From assembly GCA_964645835.1 (NCBI GenBank), contig CAZYDG010000085.1, forward strand, positions 99,174 to 163,173: a stretch of 64,000 nt of DNA, in the 5' to 3' direction. This document shows, one piece after another, positions 48,163 to 56,362 of this stretch; positions within the stretch are counted from its first letter, which is position 1; every line of letters starts with the position of its first letter. A program made the translations under genes and the position numbers. The notes below the pieces were generated by a model. That model searched no databases and was not told the DNA's origin. It worked only from the letters and a program-made list of their open reading frames with translations. This DNA is from CAZBME01 sp964645835. Lineage in GTDB: Bacteria > Desulfobacterota > Syntrophia > Syntrophales > UBA8958.

Positions 48163-50400
48163 ATGGAAAAGAATACAGGAGTTAATCCATCAGCTTTTTC
48201 ACCTTTGTCAAAAGATGATAGCAGGATTGAAACTGCTCTGCAATGGAAGGTACTGCGGAAGTCTCCCACGCAATCCGGTGCATGGCTTGCTTTGGCAAAA
48301 GAGTATGAGCGCCGGGGCATGCCTTGGCAAGCTGGTTACGCGGCTCGTCAGGCATTTCGTTGCGATAATAATTTGCTCGAATCGCTGCGGGAATTGAGGA
48401 TAGGTAATTGGCAGGATATTAAGGCAGGTGATGCGATGCTGGGCTTCGCCACGCTGCCGGAGGCTGAAGCCCTGGCAGACAGGTTTGAAATGTTTGTTGC
48501 GGAATGCCCGGATGATTGGCTGACCTGGCTCTATCTTCTGCGCCTGTATGACATGCTGACAAATTCTGAAAAACAAAAACGGGCTCTTCTTGAAACACAG
48601 TTCAGGGAAATCATTCCCGGTGAATCCTTGCATTGGCTTGGTGTATGGCGTCTGAATGCCGGTGATACACTGGGTGCAGTGGCGGCGTTTTCCGGTCTGC
48701 TCAATGTCCAACCGCTGCGTTGCGGGTCCATGATGTATCTGGGTGAAGCTTTATTGCGAGTGGGTAACATCGCTGCCGCGGAGAAAGCGTTTCAAAGAGC
48801 ATCTGCCTCTAAGAACCCTGATTTCCTGTTGACTCTTGCGATACGGGTGTTTGAGCAGAATTATTGTCATGAAGCCATAGAAATCCTGCGCAAAGCCCTG
48901 CAGCTACGTCCGGACAGCCTTGAGGGTTGGTTACGATTATCCAAAATCCAGTGGGAGACTTATGATTTGTCCGATGCGGAATACAGCTGCCGCCGTATTT
49001 TGGAATTGGACCCGGGCAATAAAGACGCAGCTTTCATGCTTGCCGCCCTGCCGGGCCGCATGGGAGATGCCAAAGGACATATGGCGGCGGTGCAGGCCGA
49101 ATACGAAAATGGCGGCGATCCCCTCTCCAGGCTGGGATCAGGTTACGCGATGGTTTCACTGTATTTGGACGACATTTCTCCCTCAGAAATAGCATCCCTG
49201 CATCGCCGCATCTGTAAACCGATAGAAGCCGTCTACACGGTTAAGAAAGATTTTACAAATACACGTGTCGCCAATCGTCGCCTTCGCGTAGGTTATCTGA
49301 CAGGCGATCTTCACCGCCAGCATCCCGTGAATATTTTCATGCTGCCGGTTTTGCAACATCATGACCACGAGCGTTTTGAAATCTTCGTTTACCATACGGG
49401 CGCCATGCATGATTTATATACCCAAAAAGCCAAAGACTGCTCCGATTGCTGGCGGGAAGCGGCCAAAATGGATGATAACGCCTTGCGCAGCATGATGATT
49501 GACGATGGCATTGACGTGCTTGTTGATCTGGCCGGGCACACGAGCAGCCATCGATTGGGGATATTGGCTATGCGCGCCGCTCCTGTCCAGGTAACTTTCC
49601 TCGGCTACCCGCATTCAACGGGGTTATCCACTATCGATTGCATCATCGGCGATCCAATGGTCACACCTGCTGAACACGCAGAGTTGTATAGCGAAGGTAT
49701 TGCACAATTGCCGAACAGCGTATTTTGCTGGGCGTCGGTAGACAATTATCCCCTGCCTCAACCGAGAGTCGCCGGTTTGCCCCCGGTGTTCGGATCATTT
49801 AACAATGTTATGAAAATTTCCCCGCGGACTGTCGCGTTGTGGGCCCGGGTGTTGAAGGCCGTGCCGGAATCCCAGTTGTTGCTCAAAGCGCCTTCCCTTA
49901 AGGATTCGGCGGTAATGGCCCGCTTTGAAGATTTGTTTGCCCAAAGCGGGATCGCCCGCGAGCGTCTCATTATGCGCGGTCCCACCGGCCTGGCGGATAT
50001 GATGCAGGAGTATGGCGATATTGATATTGCGCTTGATACTTGGCCTTACAATGGTGGGACCACAAGCTTGCAGGCGTTGTGGATGGGCGTGCCGCTGGTA
50101 AGCCTGGCCGGCGGTAACTTTGTGAGCCGCATGGGCGCAAGCTTTTTAAAATCCATGGGGCGTGCCGAATGGGCAACTTATAGTGAAGATGGATATGTAA
50201 AAAAAGCGGCAGAACTTGCTGAAAATTGCGATGAACTGCGAAAAAGCCGCCAATTTTTTCGCAGTGCGATGGAGACCTCTCCGTTGTGCGATATCCGGAC
50301 TTATACCTCCGACCTGGAAATCTTGTTCAAGCAAATGTGGTCGGTTTATTGCTCCGGACAAACTTCGCGCTTCTTATCGATAAACCAAGCAGGTTGTTGA
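48163..50400 (+). CDS. TPR protein with OGT-like (GT41) glycosyltransferase domain
   Basis: This 745-residue cytoplasmic protein has tetratricopeptide repeats (about 20-330; YLGEALLRVGNIAAAEKAFQ, then LEGWLRLSKIQWETYDLSDA) followed by a SPINDLY/OGT-type catalytic half. RVGYLTGDLHRQHPVNIFM near 367 holds the conserved His, with DVLVDLAGHTSSHRLG near 449, FLGYPHSTG near 480, and DTWPYNGGTTSLQALWMG near 625 as the sugar-nucleotide site. The family transfers sugars from nucleotide donors to Ser/Thr of proteins. As the last gene of the type I secretion operon it probably glycosylates the Ser/Thr-rich adhesin before export. Its last codons and stop lie inside a dispersed repeat, so the native C-terminus may have been altered. 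Confidence 0.85.
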   Translation: MEKNTGVNPSAFSPLSKDDSRIETALQWKVLRKSPTQSGAWLALAKEYERRGMPWQAGYAARQAFRCDNNLLESLRELRIGNWQDIKAGDAMLGFATLPEAEALADRFEMFVAECPDDWLTWLYLLRLYDMLTNSEKQKRALLETQFREIIPGESLHWLGVWRLNAGDTLGAVAAFSGLLNVQPLRCGSMMYLGEALLRVGNIAAAEKAFQRASASKNPDFLLTLAIRVFEQNYCHEAIEILRKALQLRPDSLEGWLRLSKIQWETYDLSDAEYSCRRILELDPGNKDAAFMLAALPGRMGDAKGHMAAVQAEYENGGDPLSRLGSGYAMVSLYLDDISPSEIASLHRRICKPIEAVYTVKKDFTNTRVANRRLRVGYLTGDLHRQHPVNIFMLPVLQHHDHERFEIFVYHTGAMHDLYTQKAKDCSDCWREAAKMDDNALRSMMIDDGIDVLVDLAGHTSSHRLGILAMRAAPVQVTFLGYPHSTGLSTIDCIIGDPMVTPAEHAELYSEGIAQLPNSVFCWASVDNYPLPQPRVAGLPPVFGSFNNVMKISPRTVALWARVLKAVPESQLLLKAPSLKDSAVMARFEDLFAQSGIARERLIMRGPTGLADMMQEYGDIDIALDTWPYNGGTTSLQALWMGVPLVSLAGGNFVSRMGASFLKSMGRAEWATYSEDGYVKKAAELAENCDELRKSRQFFRSAMETSPLCDIRTYTSDLEILFKQMWSVYCSGQTSRFLSINQAGC

Positions 50401-50583
50401 AAAACTCGATTTTGTGCAGGCTGTTCAAAAGCTTGTCCCGTACTTGATACGGGATCTCCAGATGCAAGGCGCGCAAATGCTGAGGAATGATTCGTACATA
50501 GAAGTACGTCGATGTAACCTGCCCCGGCGAAGGCCGGGGCAGCTTGCGGCGCAACGCAGCAGATGGATGTTTTTCAACAGCAT
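50390..50583 (-). repeat. About 200-bp dispersed palindromic repeat, copy 2 (inverted)
   Basis: This carries CAGGTTGTTGAAAAACTCG at the left and TGTTTTTCAACAGCATG at the right, with AGAAGTACGTCGATGTAACC and GCTTGCGGCGCAACGCAGC inside. It is in the opposite orientation to copies 11774-11972 and 54529-54725. It begins inside the last codons of the glycosyltransferase gene. Confidence 0.8.
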
Positions 50584-50614
50584 GCAAAGCTATCATCATT
50601 GAGTTTCAATGATA

Positions 50615-50772
50615 GTCCGGAATTTGTGGATAATACCAATCCGGAAAATTCGGACAATGCCCTGATCGATAACACGAATTACTTTATTTGCGCCCCCACT
50701 TTTTCTTAACCAGTTGTAATTTCTGCATAAGTTAAGGGCCGGCCTTTCCCTGTGCCATGGCATGATTATTGA
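50615..50772 (+). promoter_or_regulatory. Paired activator sites plus sigma-54-like promoter (PilZ operon)
   Basis: 17-bp sites at 50615-50631 and 50639-50655, centres 24 bp apart, precede ATGGCATGATTATTGAAA with GG at 50759-50760, ten bases, then GA at 50771-50772. The spacing from the sites to -24 (112 bp) is slightly shorter than at the other four promoters. Confidence 0.72.
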
Positions 50773-50826
50773 AATACCTTAAATCAGATATAACCAACAA
50801 TGGAAAGGAGCTGCAGAGAGCGCCAC

Positions 50827-51039
50827 ATGACTGATACAGCCAGAAATAAAATCCGGTCCGATGTCTTCGCTATTCGCCCACACCATCGTCTCTTGTTCAT
50901 TACAAATCAGGAACTGCTTCAAGAGAACGCCGCCTTGAAGAAAAGGATCCTTGAACTGGAGCTATCGGAAGCAACGCTCAAACGGATTGAGGCAGCCTTG
51001 AGGAGTAATGAGCATTATCTGGAGGAGAAACCAATATGA
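50827..51039 (+). CDS. Small coiled-coil protein paralogous to the N-terminus of the PAS-GGDEF protein
   Basis: This 70-residue protein is mainly one coiled-coil helix: LLFITNQELLQENAALKKRI, continuing to RIEAALRSNE. The segment closely resembles LLFMTNQELLLENVSLKERI in the N-terminus of the PAS-GGDEF protein at 52864-54453, including the short motif before it. It is therefore a truncated paralogue keeping only the dimerisation helix, or a stand-alone interaction partner. The ATG at 50827 is preferred over 50800, which has no ribosome site. It overlaps the PilZ gene by ATGA and is driven by a sigma-54-like promoter of the adhesin type. Confidence 0.6.
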   Translation: MTDTARNKIRSDVFAIRPHHRLLFITNQELLQENAALKKRILELELSEATLKRIEAALRSNEHYLEEKPI

Positions 51040-51410
51040 CAGACTCATGGAAATGCAGAAGACAGCACAAGAGATACAATTGCTGTATGGGAATTCAATA
51101 TACCATCAATAACGAAAAGACATCCCACAAGGGTTTAGTATGGAATTGGGGTGTAGGGAGTGCATTTGTGATGCTTCTTCATAACAACTTGCACGTTGGG
51201 GATAAGATATTGATGAGGTTTCAGAACGGCTATGGATGCGTTAGCGGAGTTATTACCAGGGCAGGCATGGATGGCTACGGCATCAAATTCGACGCTGATG
51301 AAAATGACGTTGCAAACCTGGAAGTCATGCTCAAAAACATTATCTTGACGGGGGAGAACCCGTATTATTCAAGCCTGTTCAATAATAAAAGCGCCAATCA
51401 ATTTCGATAA
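51036..51410 (+). CDS. PilZ-domain protein (c-di-GMP effector)
   Basis: This 124-residue single-domain protein carries RRQHKRYNCCMGIQY, the RxxxR motif of PilZ, near residues 8-13. A second motif, VWNWGVGSAFVML near 34-46, stands in place of D/NxSxxG and lacks the usual Ser. A beta-barrel-like remainder follows (ILMRFQNGYGCVSGVITRAG). PilZ domains bind cyclic di-GMP and control adhesion, motility or secretion. The altered second motif may weaken binding. It overlaps the coiled-coil gene by ATGA, and the pair may act as one unit. Confidence 0.78.
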   Translation: MTDSWKCRRQHKRYNCCMGIQYTINNEKTSHKGLVWNWGVGSAFVMLLHNNLHVGDKILMRFQNGYGCVSGVITRAGMDGYGIKFDADENDVANLEVMLKNIILTGENPYYSSLFNNKSANQFR

Positions 51411-51553
51411 CGGAAATCCGGCTTGGAACCGACAACGAAGATAGAGTCTTGATTTAGAATTTGAATAATTTAAACAACGTGGAAACTTTTTAACGAGTTA
51501 ACCACCCAAATTGGTGTTTCCGGCTGTCTTAAATGTAGAAAGGAAACTGTTTT

Positions 51554-51934
51554 ATGTCAAGAATACCTGTACGGATACTCTGTGTTGATGATGAACCGTT
51601 ACTCCTCAAGCTGATGGAGGTCCAACTCGCTTCCCGTGGATACGACGTTTTTGTGGCTAATAACAGTACGTCAGCCGTTTGCCTCGTTAAAGAGACCCGC
51701 CCTCATATTGTACTGCTTGATATCAAAATGCCGGATAGGGACGGTATCGAGACTCTCAAAGAAATCTCGAAGATCGATCCGAACGTGGGTTTCATCATGG
51801 TCACGGCTGTCACGTACCACGAAATTTACCGCGAGTCCATTAAGTTAGGGGCCTTCGATTATGTTACCAAGCCCATCGATTTCGATTACCTGGAAACGGC
51901 GATCCTGGTCAAGTACAACAAGCTGATTGGGTGA
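51554..51934 (+). CDS. Single-domain response regulator (CheY-like)
   Basis: This 126-residue stand-alone receiver domain has acidic pocket VDDE near 13-16, phospho-acceptor Asp in VLLDIKMPDRDG near 57, Thr in IMVTAV and Lys in TKPID. There is no output domain. AAAGGAAAC precedes the ATG. No kinase is encoded beside it on this strand; the two hybrid kinases at 56363-62355 are possible sources of phosphate. It may belong to the PilZ transcript, as no separate promoter is obvious in the 143-base gap. Confidence 0.88.
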   Translation: MSRIPVRILCVDDEPLLLKLMEVQLASRGYDVFVANNSTSAVCLVKETRPHIVLLDIKMPDRDGIETLKEISKIDPNVGFIMVTAVTYHEIYRESIKLGAFDYVTKPIDFDYLETAILVKYNKLIG

Positions 51935-52017
51935 GGTGGTAATTTACCAGTGGCCATAAAAAAATTTCCAGCTGCCAACAACAGATGGCATGAGCGAAAA
52001 ATCTATTTTGTTTCCCC

Positions 52018-52046
52018 TTGACATTACACATCTTGTTGTGTAGTTT
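52018..52046 (+). promoter_or_regulatory. vapBC promoter with palindromic operator
   Basis: TTGACA at 52018-52023 stands 17 bp before TAGTTT at 52041-52046 (a weak -10). The palindrome TACACA, six bases, TGTGTA at 52025-52042 fills the spacer, as expected for autorepression by the VapBC complex. Confidence 0.5.
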
Positions 52047-52064
52047 AATGTGTGGAGGTGACCT

Positions 52065-52265
52065 ATGGCTACAAACTTAGCAATAGATGACAAACTCATC
52101 ACAGAGGCTCAAGCTATCGGAGGCGTTAAAACGAAAAAGGCAGTTGTTACTGAGGCACTAACGGAATATATCCAAAGAAGAAAACAGATTCAGATCACGT
52201 CGCTATTTGGGAGTGTAGATTACGATCCAGATTACGATTATAAAAAAAACCGGTCGCGGCAATGA
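52065..52265 (+). CDS. vapB: VapB-family antitoxin
   Basis: This 66-residue protein has an N-terminal ribbon-helix-helix-type DNA-binding part (ATNLAIDDKLITEAQAIGG, then KKAVVTEALTEYIQRRK) of the VapB/DUF2191 kind and a short acidic C-terminus (VDYDPDYDYKK) that would thread into the toxin active site. It is preceded by GGAGGTGA and overlaps vapC by ATGA. The promoter carries a palindrome in its spacer. Confidence 0.85.
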   Translation: MATNLAIDDKLITEAQAIGGVKTKKAVVTEALTEYIQRRKQIQITSLFGSVDYDPDYDYKKNRSRQ

Positions 52266-52687
52266 AAATACTTATTGACACGTCCATCTGGTCCCTGGCG
52301 TTGAGACGATCAGGCACGCTTTCAAGGAAAGACCAATCTCTAGTTCACGAACTTACAGAACTTATTAGCGAAGTTCGCGTCGCAATAATTGGACCCATTC
52401 GACAAGAACTATTATCGGGTATTACGATACAGAGTCAGTTTGATGCGCTCAAAGAAAGGCTCTTAGCGTTTGAGGACATACCAATGGCCAGGGAGGATCA
52501 TGAGCGGGCAGCAGAATTCTACAACACCTGCCGAAAATCCGGCATCCAGGGGTCACAGATCGACTTCTTGATATGCTCAATCGCAGCCAGCAGAGAGATC
52601 CCGATATTCACGACTGATAATGATTTCCTCCTTTACGCAAAATACCTGACGATATCCCTTCATCGTCCGGCAAATACAATGTGTTAA
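52262..52687 (+). CDS. vapC: VapC-family PIN-domain ribonuclease toxin
   Basis: This 141-residue PIN domain has the full acidic set: Asp6 in ILIDTSIW, Glu49 in IRQELLSG, Asp101 in QIDFLICS and Asp119/Asp121 in TTDNDFLL. VapC toxins are Mg-dependent ribonucleases that cut tRNA or rRNA and stop growth unless bound by VapB. All catalytic residues are present, so the module looks intact. It sits between the response regulator gene and the convergent PAS-GGDEF gene, the second toxin-antitoxin pair in this window. Confidence 0.9.
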   Translation: MKILIDTSIWSLALRRSGTLSRKDQSLVHELTELISEVRVAIIGPIRQELLSGITIQSQFDALKERLLAFEDIPMAREDHERAAEFYNTCRKSGIQGSQIDFLICSIAASREIPIFTTDNDFLLYAKYLTISLHRPANTMC

Positions 52688-52863
52688 GTGTCCGGCTTTA
52701 TTGTTATATCCATCCACTATTAGGATGGGATGTAACGAGAGGAGCTTACGAGATACGCAAAATTATCCTTTGACTCAACATTTGGAGTACTGGGGATGCG
52801 ATGAATGACTTCCCGGCTCAGTGAAGCGGAGACCATATATTTCCAAACTTCATGACATACAGG

Positions 52864-54453
52864 TCAGGATAATTCAGAGCAAACCTTATCTTTTCCGTTT
52901 TTCTTTGCCTTGTACATATATTTGTCAACCAGGTTCACGAAATCCTTCATGTCACCATGGGGTTTGTATTGACCGACCCCGACGCTCATCGTCATATGCA
53001 CTTCTTTCCCCGGCACCGGTGAGAAAATCTCTTTATTGAATTCTGTCCTGATTGTTTCTGCGATGATGGCGGCATTTTTGTTCGTCGTCATGGGCATCAG
53101 GATCGTAAATTCCTCTCCGCCATAACGATAGGCGGAATCCGTCATGCGCAGGAATTTTTTTATAACCCGGCCGAGTCGTATCAAAACCTGGTCTCCTTCG
53201 ACATGACCGTACGTGTCGTTGAATGTCTTGAAATCGTCCAGATCGAGCAGTATGAGGGCCAGTTGCCCACCATACCGATTTATTCTGAATGTCTCTATTT
53301 CCAGTCGGTGATAAAAATACCTGGAATTATAAAGCTGAGTAAGTTCATCAATTATACTGAGCTCACGGTATCTTTTTTCACTTTCCCTCAACCGTGCTTC
53401 CATTTCCTTCCTTTTGGTAATGTCGCGGCCGACGCCAAATCTGCCGATCACATTTCCCTTGAGGTCGAAAAAATTGGACGCGAGAAACTCGACGGCAATC
53501 CTCCTCCCGTCCTTATTAAGTATTTCGGTTTCATAGGGAATCGAAGGAGCGCCCCTGGCGCCTTCTTTAAATTTCCCGATTATGGCGTCCCTTCTTTCCG
53601 GGGCAATAATATATGTGAATGGATGCCCTTTGAGATAGGGAAACTCATAGCCGACGGCTTTCTCAAAATTCGGGTTCATATAAGTAAACAGCCCCTTCAT
53701 GTCCACCATAAAGATCATATCGTGGGTCAATTCGACAAGGGTCCTATATTTAAGTTCGCTATCATGTAAAGCCATCTCCGCCTGCTTGCGATCGGAAATG
53801 TCTTCCATAGTTTCGAGGGCGGCAACGATCATTCCCTTTGAGTCACGGATCGGAGCGGCGGTTAAACGCAACCATTTCCCGTCCTTTCCCAGGGCAGGGA
53901 AATAATCTGTGACATCATAAACACCTTCAAGCAACGGCGGCTGGATGTACTTGCCATAATACCATTGAGAAACAGCATCAAAGGCCTCATCCACCAGCAA
54001 GTCCACTAGGCATGGTCTTTCTTCAGTATAGAAGGCTTGCCATTGCTTTCGGGTGCCTAATATTTCCTCAGACTTGATTCTGCTCATTTCTTCAAGTGCC
54101 TTGTTCCAATGGATAACCTGGTGGTCCTTTCCAATTACAAATGCGGGGATAGGGGACCAGTGAATGATGCTCAATAGCTCTTGTTCGCTTTTCTTCAAGG
54201 TATCCTCGGCCTGCTTGAATTTTAGTTCCATGGTTTCCATTTTAGATATTCTCTCTTTCAAGGAAACATTCTCTAATAGCAGTTCCTGATTTGTCATAAA
54301 CAAAAGAGAATTTGGGTTCACGTCGGCGATATCGGAAAGCGTTTTATATTTTGATGAGTCAATCATATGGCATTCTTCGCAGCTCTTTTCTGTTGTTGTC
54401 TTTGTTGTTCCCGGTTCTATCTTTACCAGGCTAAGGTCATATATGGGTTTCAT
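52864..54453 (-). CDS. PAS-containing diguanylate cyclase
   Basis: This 529-residue cytoplasmic protein has an N-terminal coiled coil (LLFMTNQELLLENVSLKERI), two PAS domains (about 80-210 with PAS-associated ALETMEDISDRKQAE, and 215-340 with GRFGVGRDITKRKEMEARL) and a GGDEF domain with intact active site YRYGGEEFTILMP. It would make cyclic di-GMP in response to a PAS-bound signal. The start at 54453 (MKPIYDLSLVK, behind AAAGG) is chosen because the longer frame to 54669 reads through a dispersed repeat. No membrane segment is visible. Its transcript would begin at the sigma-54-like promoter upstream, with the repeat in the leader. Confidence 0.88.
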   Translation of the reverse strand: MKPIYDLSLVKIEPGTTKTTTEKSCEECHMIDSSKYKTLSDIADVNPNSLLFMTNQELLLENVSLKERISKMETMELKFKQAEDTLKKSEQELLSIIHWSPIPAFVIGKDHQVIHWNKALEEMSRIKSEEILGTRKQWQAFYTEERPCLVDLLVDEAFDAVSQWYYGKYIQPPLLEGVYDVTDYFPALGKDGKWLRLTAAPIRDSKGMIVAALETMEDISDRKQAEMALHDSELKYRTLVELTHDMIFMVDMKGLFTYMNPNFEKAVGYEFPYLKGHPFTYIIAPERRDAIIGKFKEGARGAPSIPYETEILNKDGRRIAVEFLASNFFDLKGNVIGRFGVGRDITKRKEMEARLRESEKRYRELSIIDELTQLYNSRYFYHRLEIETFRINRYGGQLALILLDLDDFKTFNDTYGHVEGDQVLIRLGRVIKKFLRMTDSAYRYGGEEFTILMPMTTNKNAAIIAETIRTEFNKEIFSPVPGKEVHMTMSVGVGQYKPHGDMKDFVNLVDKYMYKAKKNGKDKVCSELS

Positions 54454-54528
54454 TGGTTTGCCTTTGCTTTGTGCAGTTGTTAAAACGCTGATATATCCTG
54501 AGGGAAACCCCCATTTATTTCGCATTAA

Positions 54529-54725
54529 TAGACTGTTGAAAAACGCCCATCTGCTGCGTTGCGCCGCAAGCTTCCTCCGCTTTCGCCGGAGCAGGCTACA
54601 TCGACGTACTTCTATGTACGCCTCCATCCTCAGCTTTTGCATGCCTTGCATCTGGACATCCCGTATCAAGTACGGGACAAGCTTTTGAAGAGTCTGTCCA
54701 AAATCGAGTTTTTCAGCAACCTATT
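54529..54725 (+). repeat. About 200-bp dispersed palindromic repeat, copy 3
   Basis: This runs from AGACTGTTGAAAAACGCCC to TTTTTCAGCAACCTATT with the interior GCTGCGTTGCGCCGC and ACATCGACGTACTTCTATG shared with 11774-11972. It lies between the sigma-54-like promoter and the coding start of the minus-strand PAS-GGDEF gene, so it would be part of that leader RNA. Confidence 0.8.
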
Positions 54726-54742
54726 AAGGCATAAAAAAACTT

Positions 54743-54913
54743 TCAAATAATGTGCCAATGAGACAGGATGGATGCGCTATAATATATGGTGATAGATTAC
54801 AGTAGCTTAAGCGAGTCAAGCGGATAAGGCGCAACTGGTTGAGAAAATGAGGGATAGTAAATTGAACAATTATCCGGAATTTCCGGACAACTCTTAATCC
54901 GTTAATTCCGGAC
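54743..54913 (-). promoter_or_regulatory. Paired activator sites plus sigma-54-like promoter (PAS-GGDEF gene, minus strand)
   Basis: 17-bp sites at 54872-54888 and 54897-54913, centres 25 bp apart, lie upstream on the minus strand of TTGGCACATTATTTGAAAG, with GG at 54756-54755, ten bases, then GA at 54744-54743. The site-to-promoter distance of 124 bp is the same as at the HDOD promoter. Confidence 0.75.
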
Positions 54914-54947
54914 AATCGGGGAAACAGAACAGCTCGGTTGGCGTTTG

Positions 54948-56357
54948 CTATTCGTTACTGACCATGCCGTATTTTTTAAGCAGTTCATACAGTCGGGAAC
55001 GTGATAGACCGGATATCATGCAGGCCTCCCGGGTATTGTCCGCCGTTGATATCATTAGCTGCTGCACATAGTGGCTTTCAATCTTGTTCAGAGCAGTTTC
55101 GCGAAAGTCACGGAATTTTGGTATCTTAAATGGCACAGCAACTTCGGGGACGGGCAGTTCCTCTGCGGCTGGCTCACGGGTCAGGGCTTTCCGGGCGATC
55201 TTGACGCGAATGTGGGTCGGCAGATGCCTGGAGAAGAGAACTGGTTGGTCATGGGCGGTTGTTATGGCCCTTTCCAGTGTATTTATCAGTTCCCGTACAT
55301 TACCCGGCCATTCATATGCGGCCATGGTTTCCAGCAATTCAGGAGAGACATCCTTAATCTCCATATTGTAGCGACGACAGAATTTCTCTGTATAGTGCAA
55401 GACGAGATCATTGATATCCGCTATGTGTTCCCGCAAAGGGGGAGTTTCGACGATGAACGACCGAATGCGGAAGAGAAGATCATTGCGGAAGTTCCCCTGG
55501 AGAACCATCTGCTCGAGGTCCCGATTGGTCGCGGCGATAAGGCGGAAATTGCTGTTTATTTCCTGTTTGCTGCCTATGGGACGAAACCGGCGTTCCTGAA
55601 GGACGCGTAGAAAGGCTTTTTGGATGGATAAAGGGAGTTCGCCAACTTCATCGAGAAAAAGGGTTCCGCCGTCGGCCTGGCGGATTAAACCTTCCGATTG
55701 CCGGTCAGCCCCTGTGTATGCCCCCTTTTCGTGTCCGAACAGGATGGACTCGACCAGGGTATCGGTCAGAGCCGCGCAGTCTACCACAACGAAATTTCCT
55801 CCCGAACGTGGACTGTTCCGGTGAATCGCCCATGCCATAAGTTCCTTGCCTGTTCCTGTCTCACCGGTAATCAAAACGTTGGCGCCGGAAGTTGCCGCTT
55901 CGGCAACAGAATCAAGACATGTCATTATCGGGGCGCTCTTGCCGATAATCCCTTCCCGAATAAGAGTAGCGGAACGCTTTGACGTAGCCTTAACCTGATG
56001 ATATTGCAACGCCCGGATCAGAGAGAGGGACATCATGTTTGTGGAAGACGGCTTTTCGATATAATCCCAGGCGCCGCTCTTGATGGCCATCTCAGCGCCG
56101 TCTGGGTCGCCGGAGCCCGTCATGATAATTACTTCAGGTAATGAGGGGGTCTCCTGGAATTTTACCAGCCACTCCAGTCCGCTTCCATCGGGCATGCCCA
56201 CATCCAGGAAGATCACATCGTAGCCGCCTTCCATCGCCAGGCGCAGTCCCTCTTCCAGGGTTGACGCCAAAACCGTCTCGTGCATCAGTTCCTTGATTCT
56301 CGTGGAGAGCAAGTCAGCGAAGCCATAATCGTCGTCAATGATAAGAATCTTTGCCAT
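54948..56357 (-). CDS. NtrC-family sigma-54-dependent response regulator
   Basis: This 469-residue activator has a receiver domain (phospho-acceptor Asp in VIFLDVGMPDGSG near 53), an AAA+ domain with Walker A GETGTGKEL near 167 and the sigma-54-contacting loop GAYTGA (normally GAFTGA) near 218, and Walker B GGTLFLDEVGE. A Fis-type helix-turn-helix lies at the C-terminus (NTREACMISGLSRSRLYELL). When phosphorylated it would hexamerise and open sigma-54 promoters from upstream sites. Five promoters in this window carry paired palindromes plus -24/-12 elements, making it the natural candidate activator. It is the last gene of a cassette behind two hybrid kinases, six bases from the first. Confidence 0.92.
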   Translation of the reverse strand: MAKILIIDDDYGFADLLSTRIKELMHETVLASTLEEGLRLAMEGGYDVIFLDVGMPDGSGLEWLVKFQETPSLPEVIIMTGSGDPDGAEMAIKSGAWDYIEKPSSTNMMSLSLIRALQYHQVKATSKRSATLIREGIIGKSAPIMTCLDSVAEAATSGANVLITGETGTGKELMAWAIHRNSPRSGGNFVVVDCAALTDTLVESILFGHEKGAYTGADRQSEGLIRQADGGTLFLDEVGELPLSIQKAFLRVLQERRFRPIGSKQEINSNFRLIAATNRDLEQMVLQGNFRNDLLFRIRSFIVETPPLREHIADINDLVLHYTEKFCRRYNMEIKDVSPELLETMAAYEWPGNVRELINTLERAITTAHDQPVLFSRHLPTHIRVKIARKALTREPAAEELPVPEVAVPFKIPKFRDFRETALNKIESHYVQQLMISTADNTREACMISGLSRSRLYELLKKYGMVSNE

Positions 56358-56362
56358 CGTCT

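Noticed and set aside
52864..54669. N-terminal extension of the PAS-GGDEF protein to 54669
   Set aside because: The first 70 or so codons translate a dispersed repeat that also occurs outside genes at 11774 and 50390, so the start at 54453 is preferred.
31868..54913. The GTCCGGAAATTNCGGAC palindromes as ordinary REP-type repeats
   Set aside because: They occur only in pairs at constant 24-25 bp spacing, always at a fixed distance before a -24/-12 element, and on the coding-strand side of a gene; dispersed repeats would not keep this geometry.
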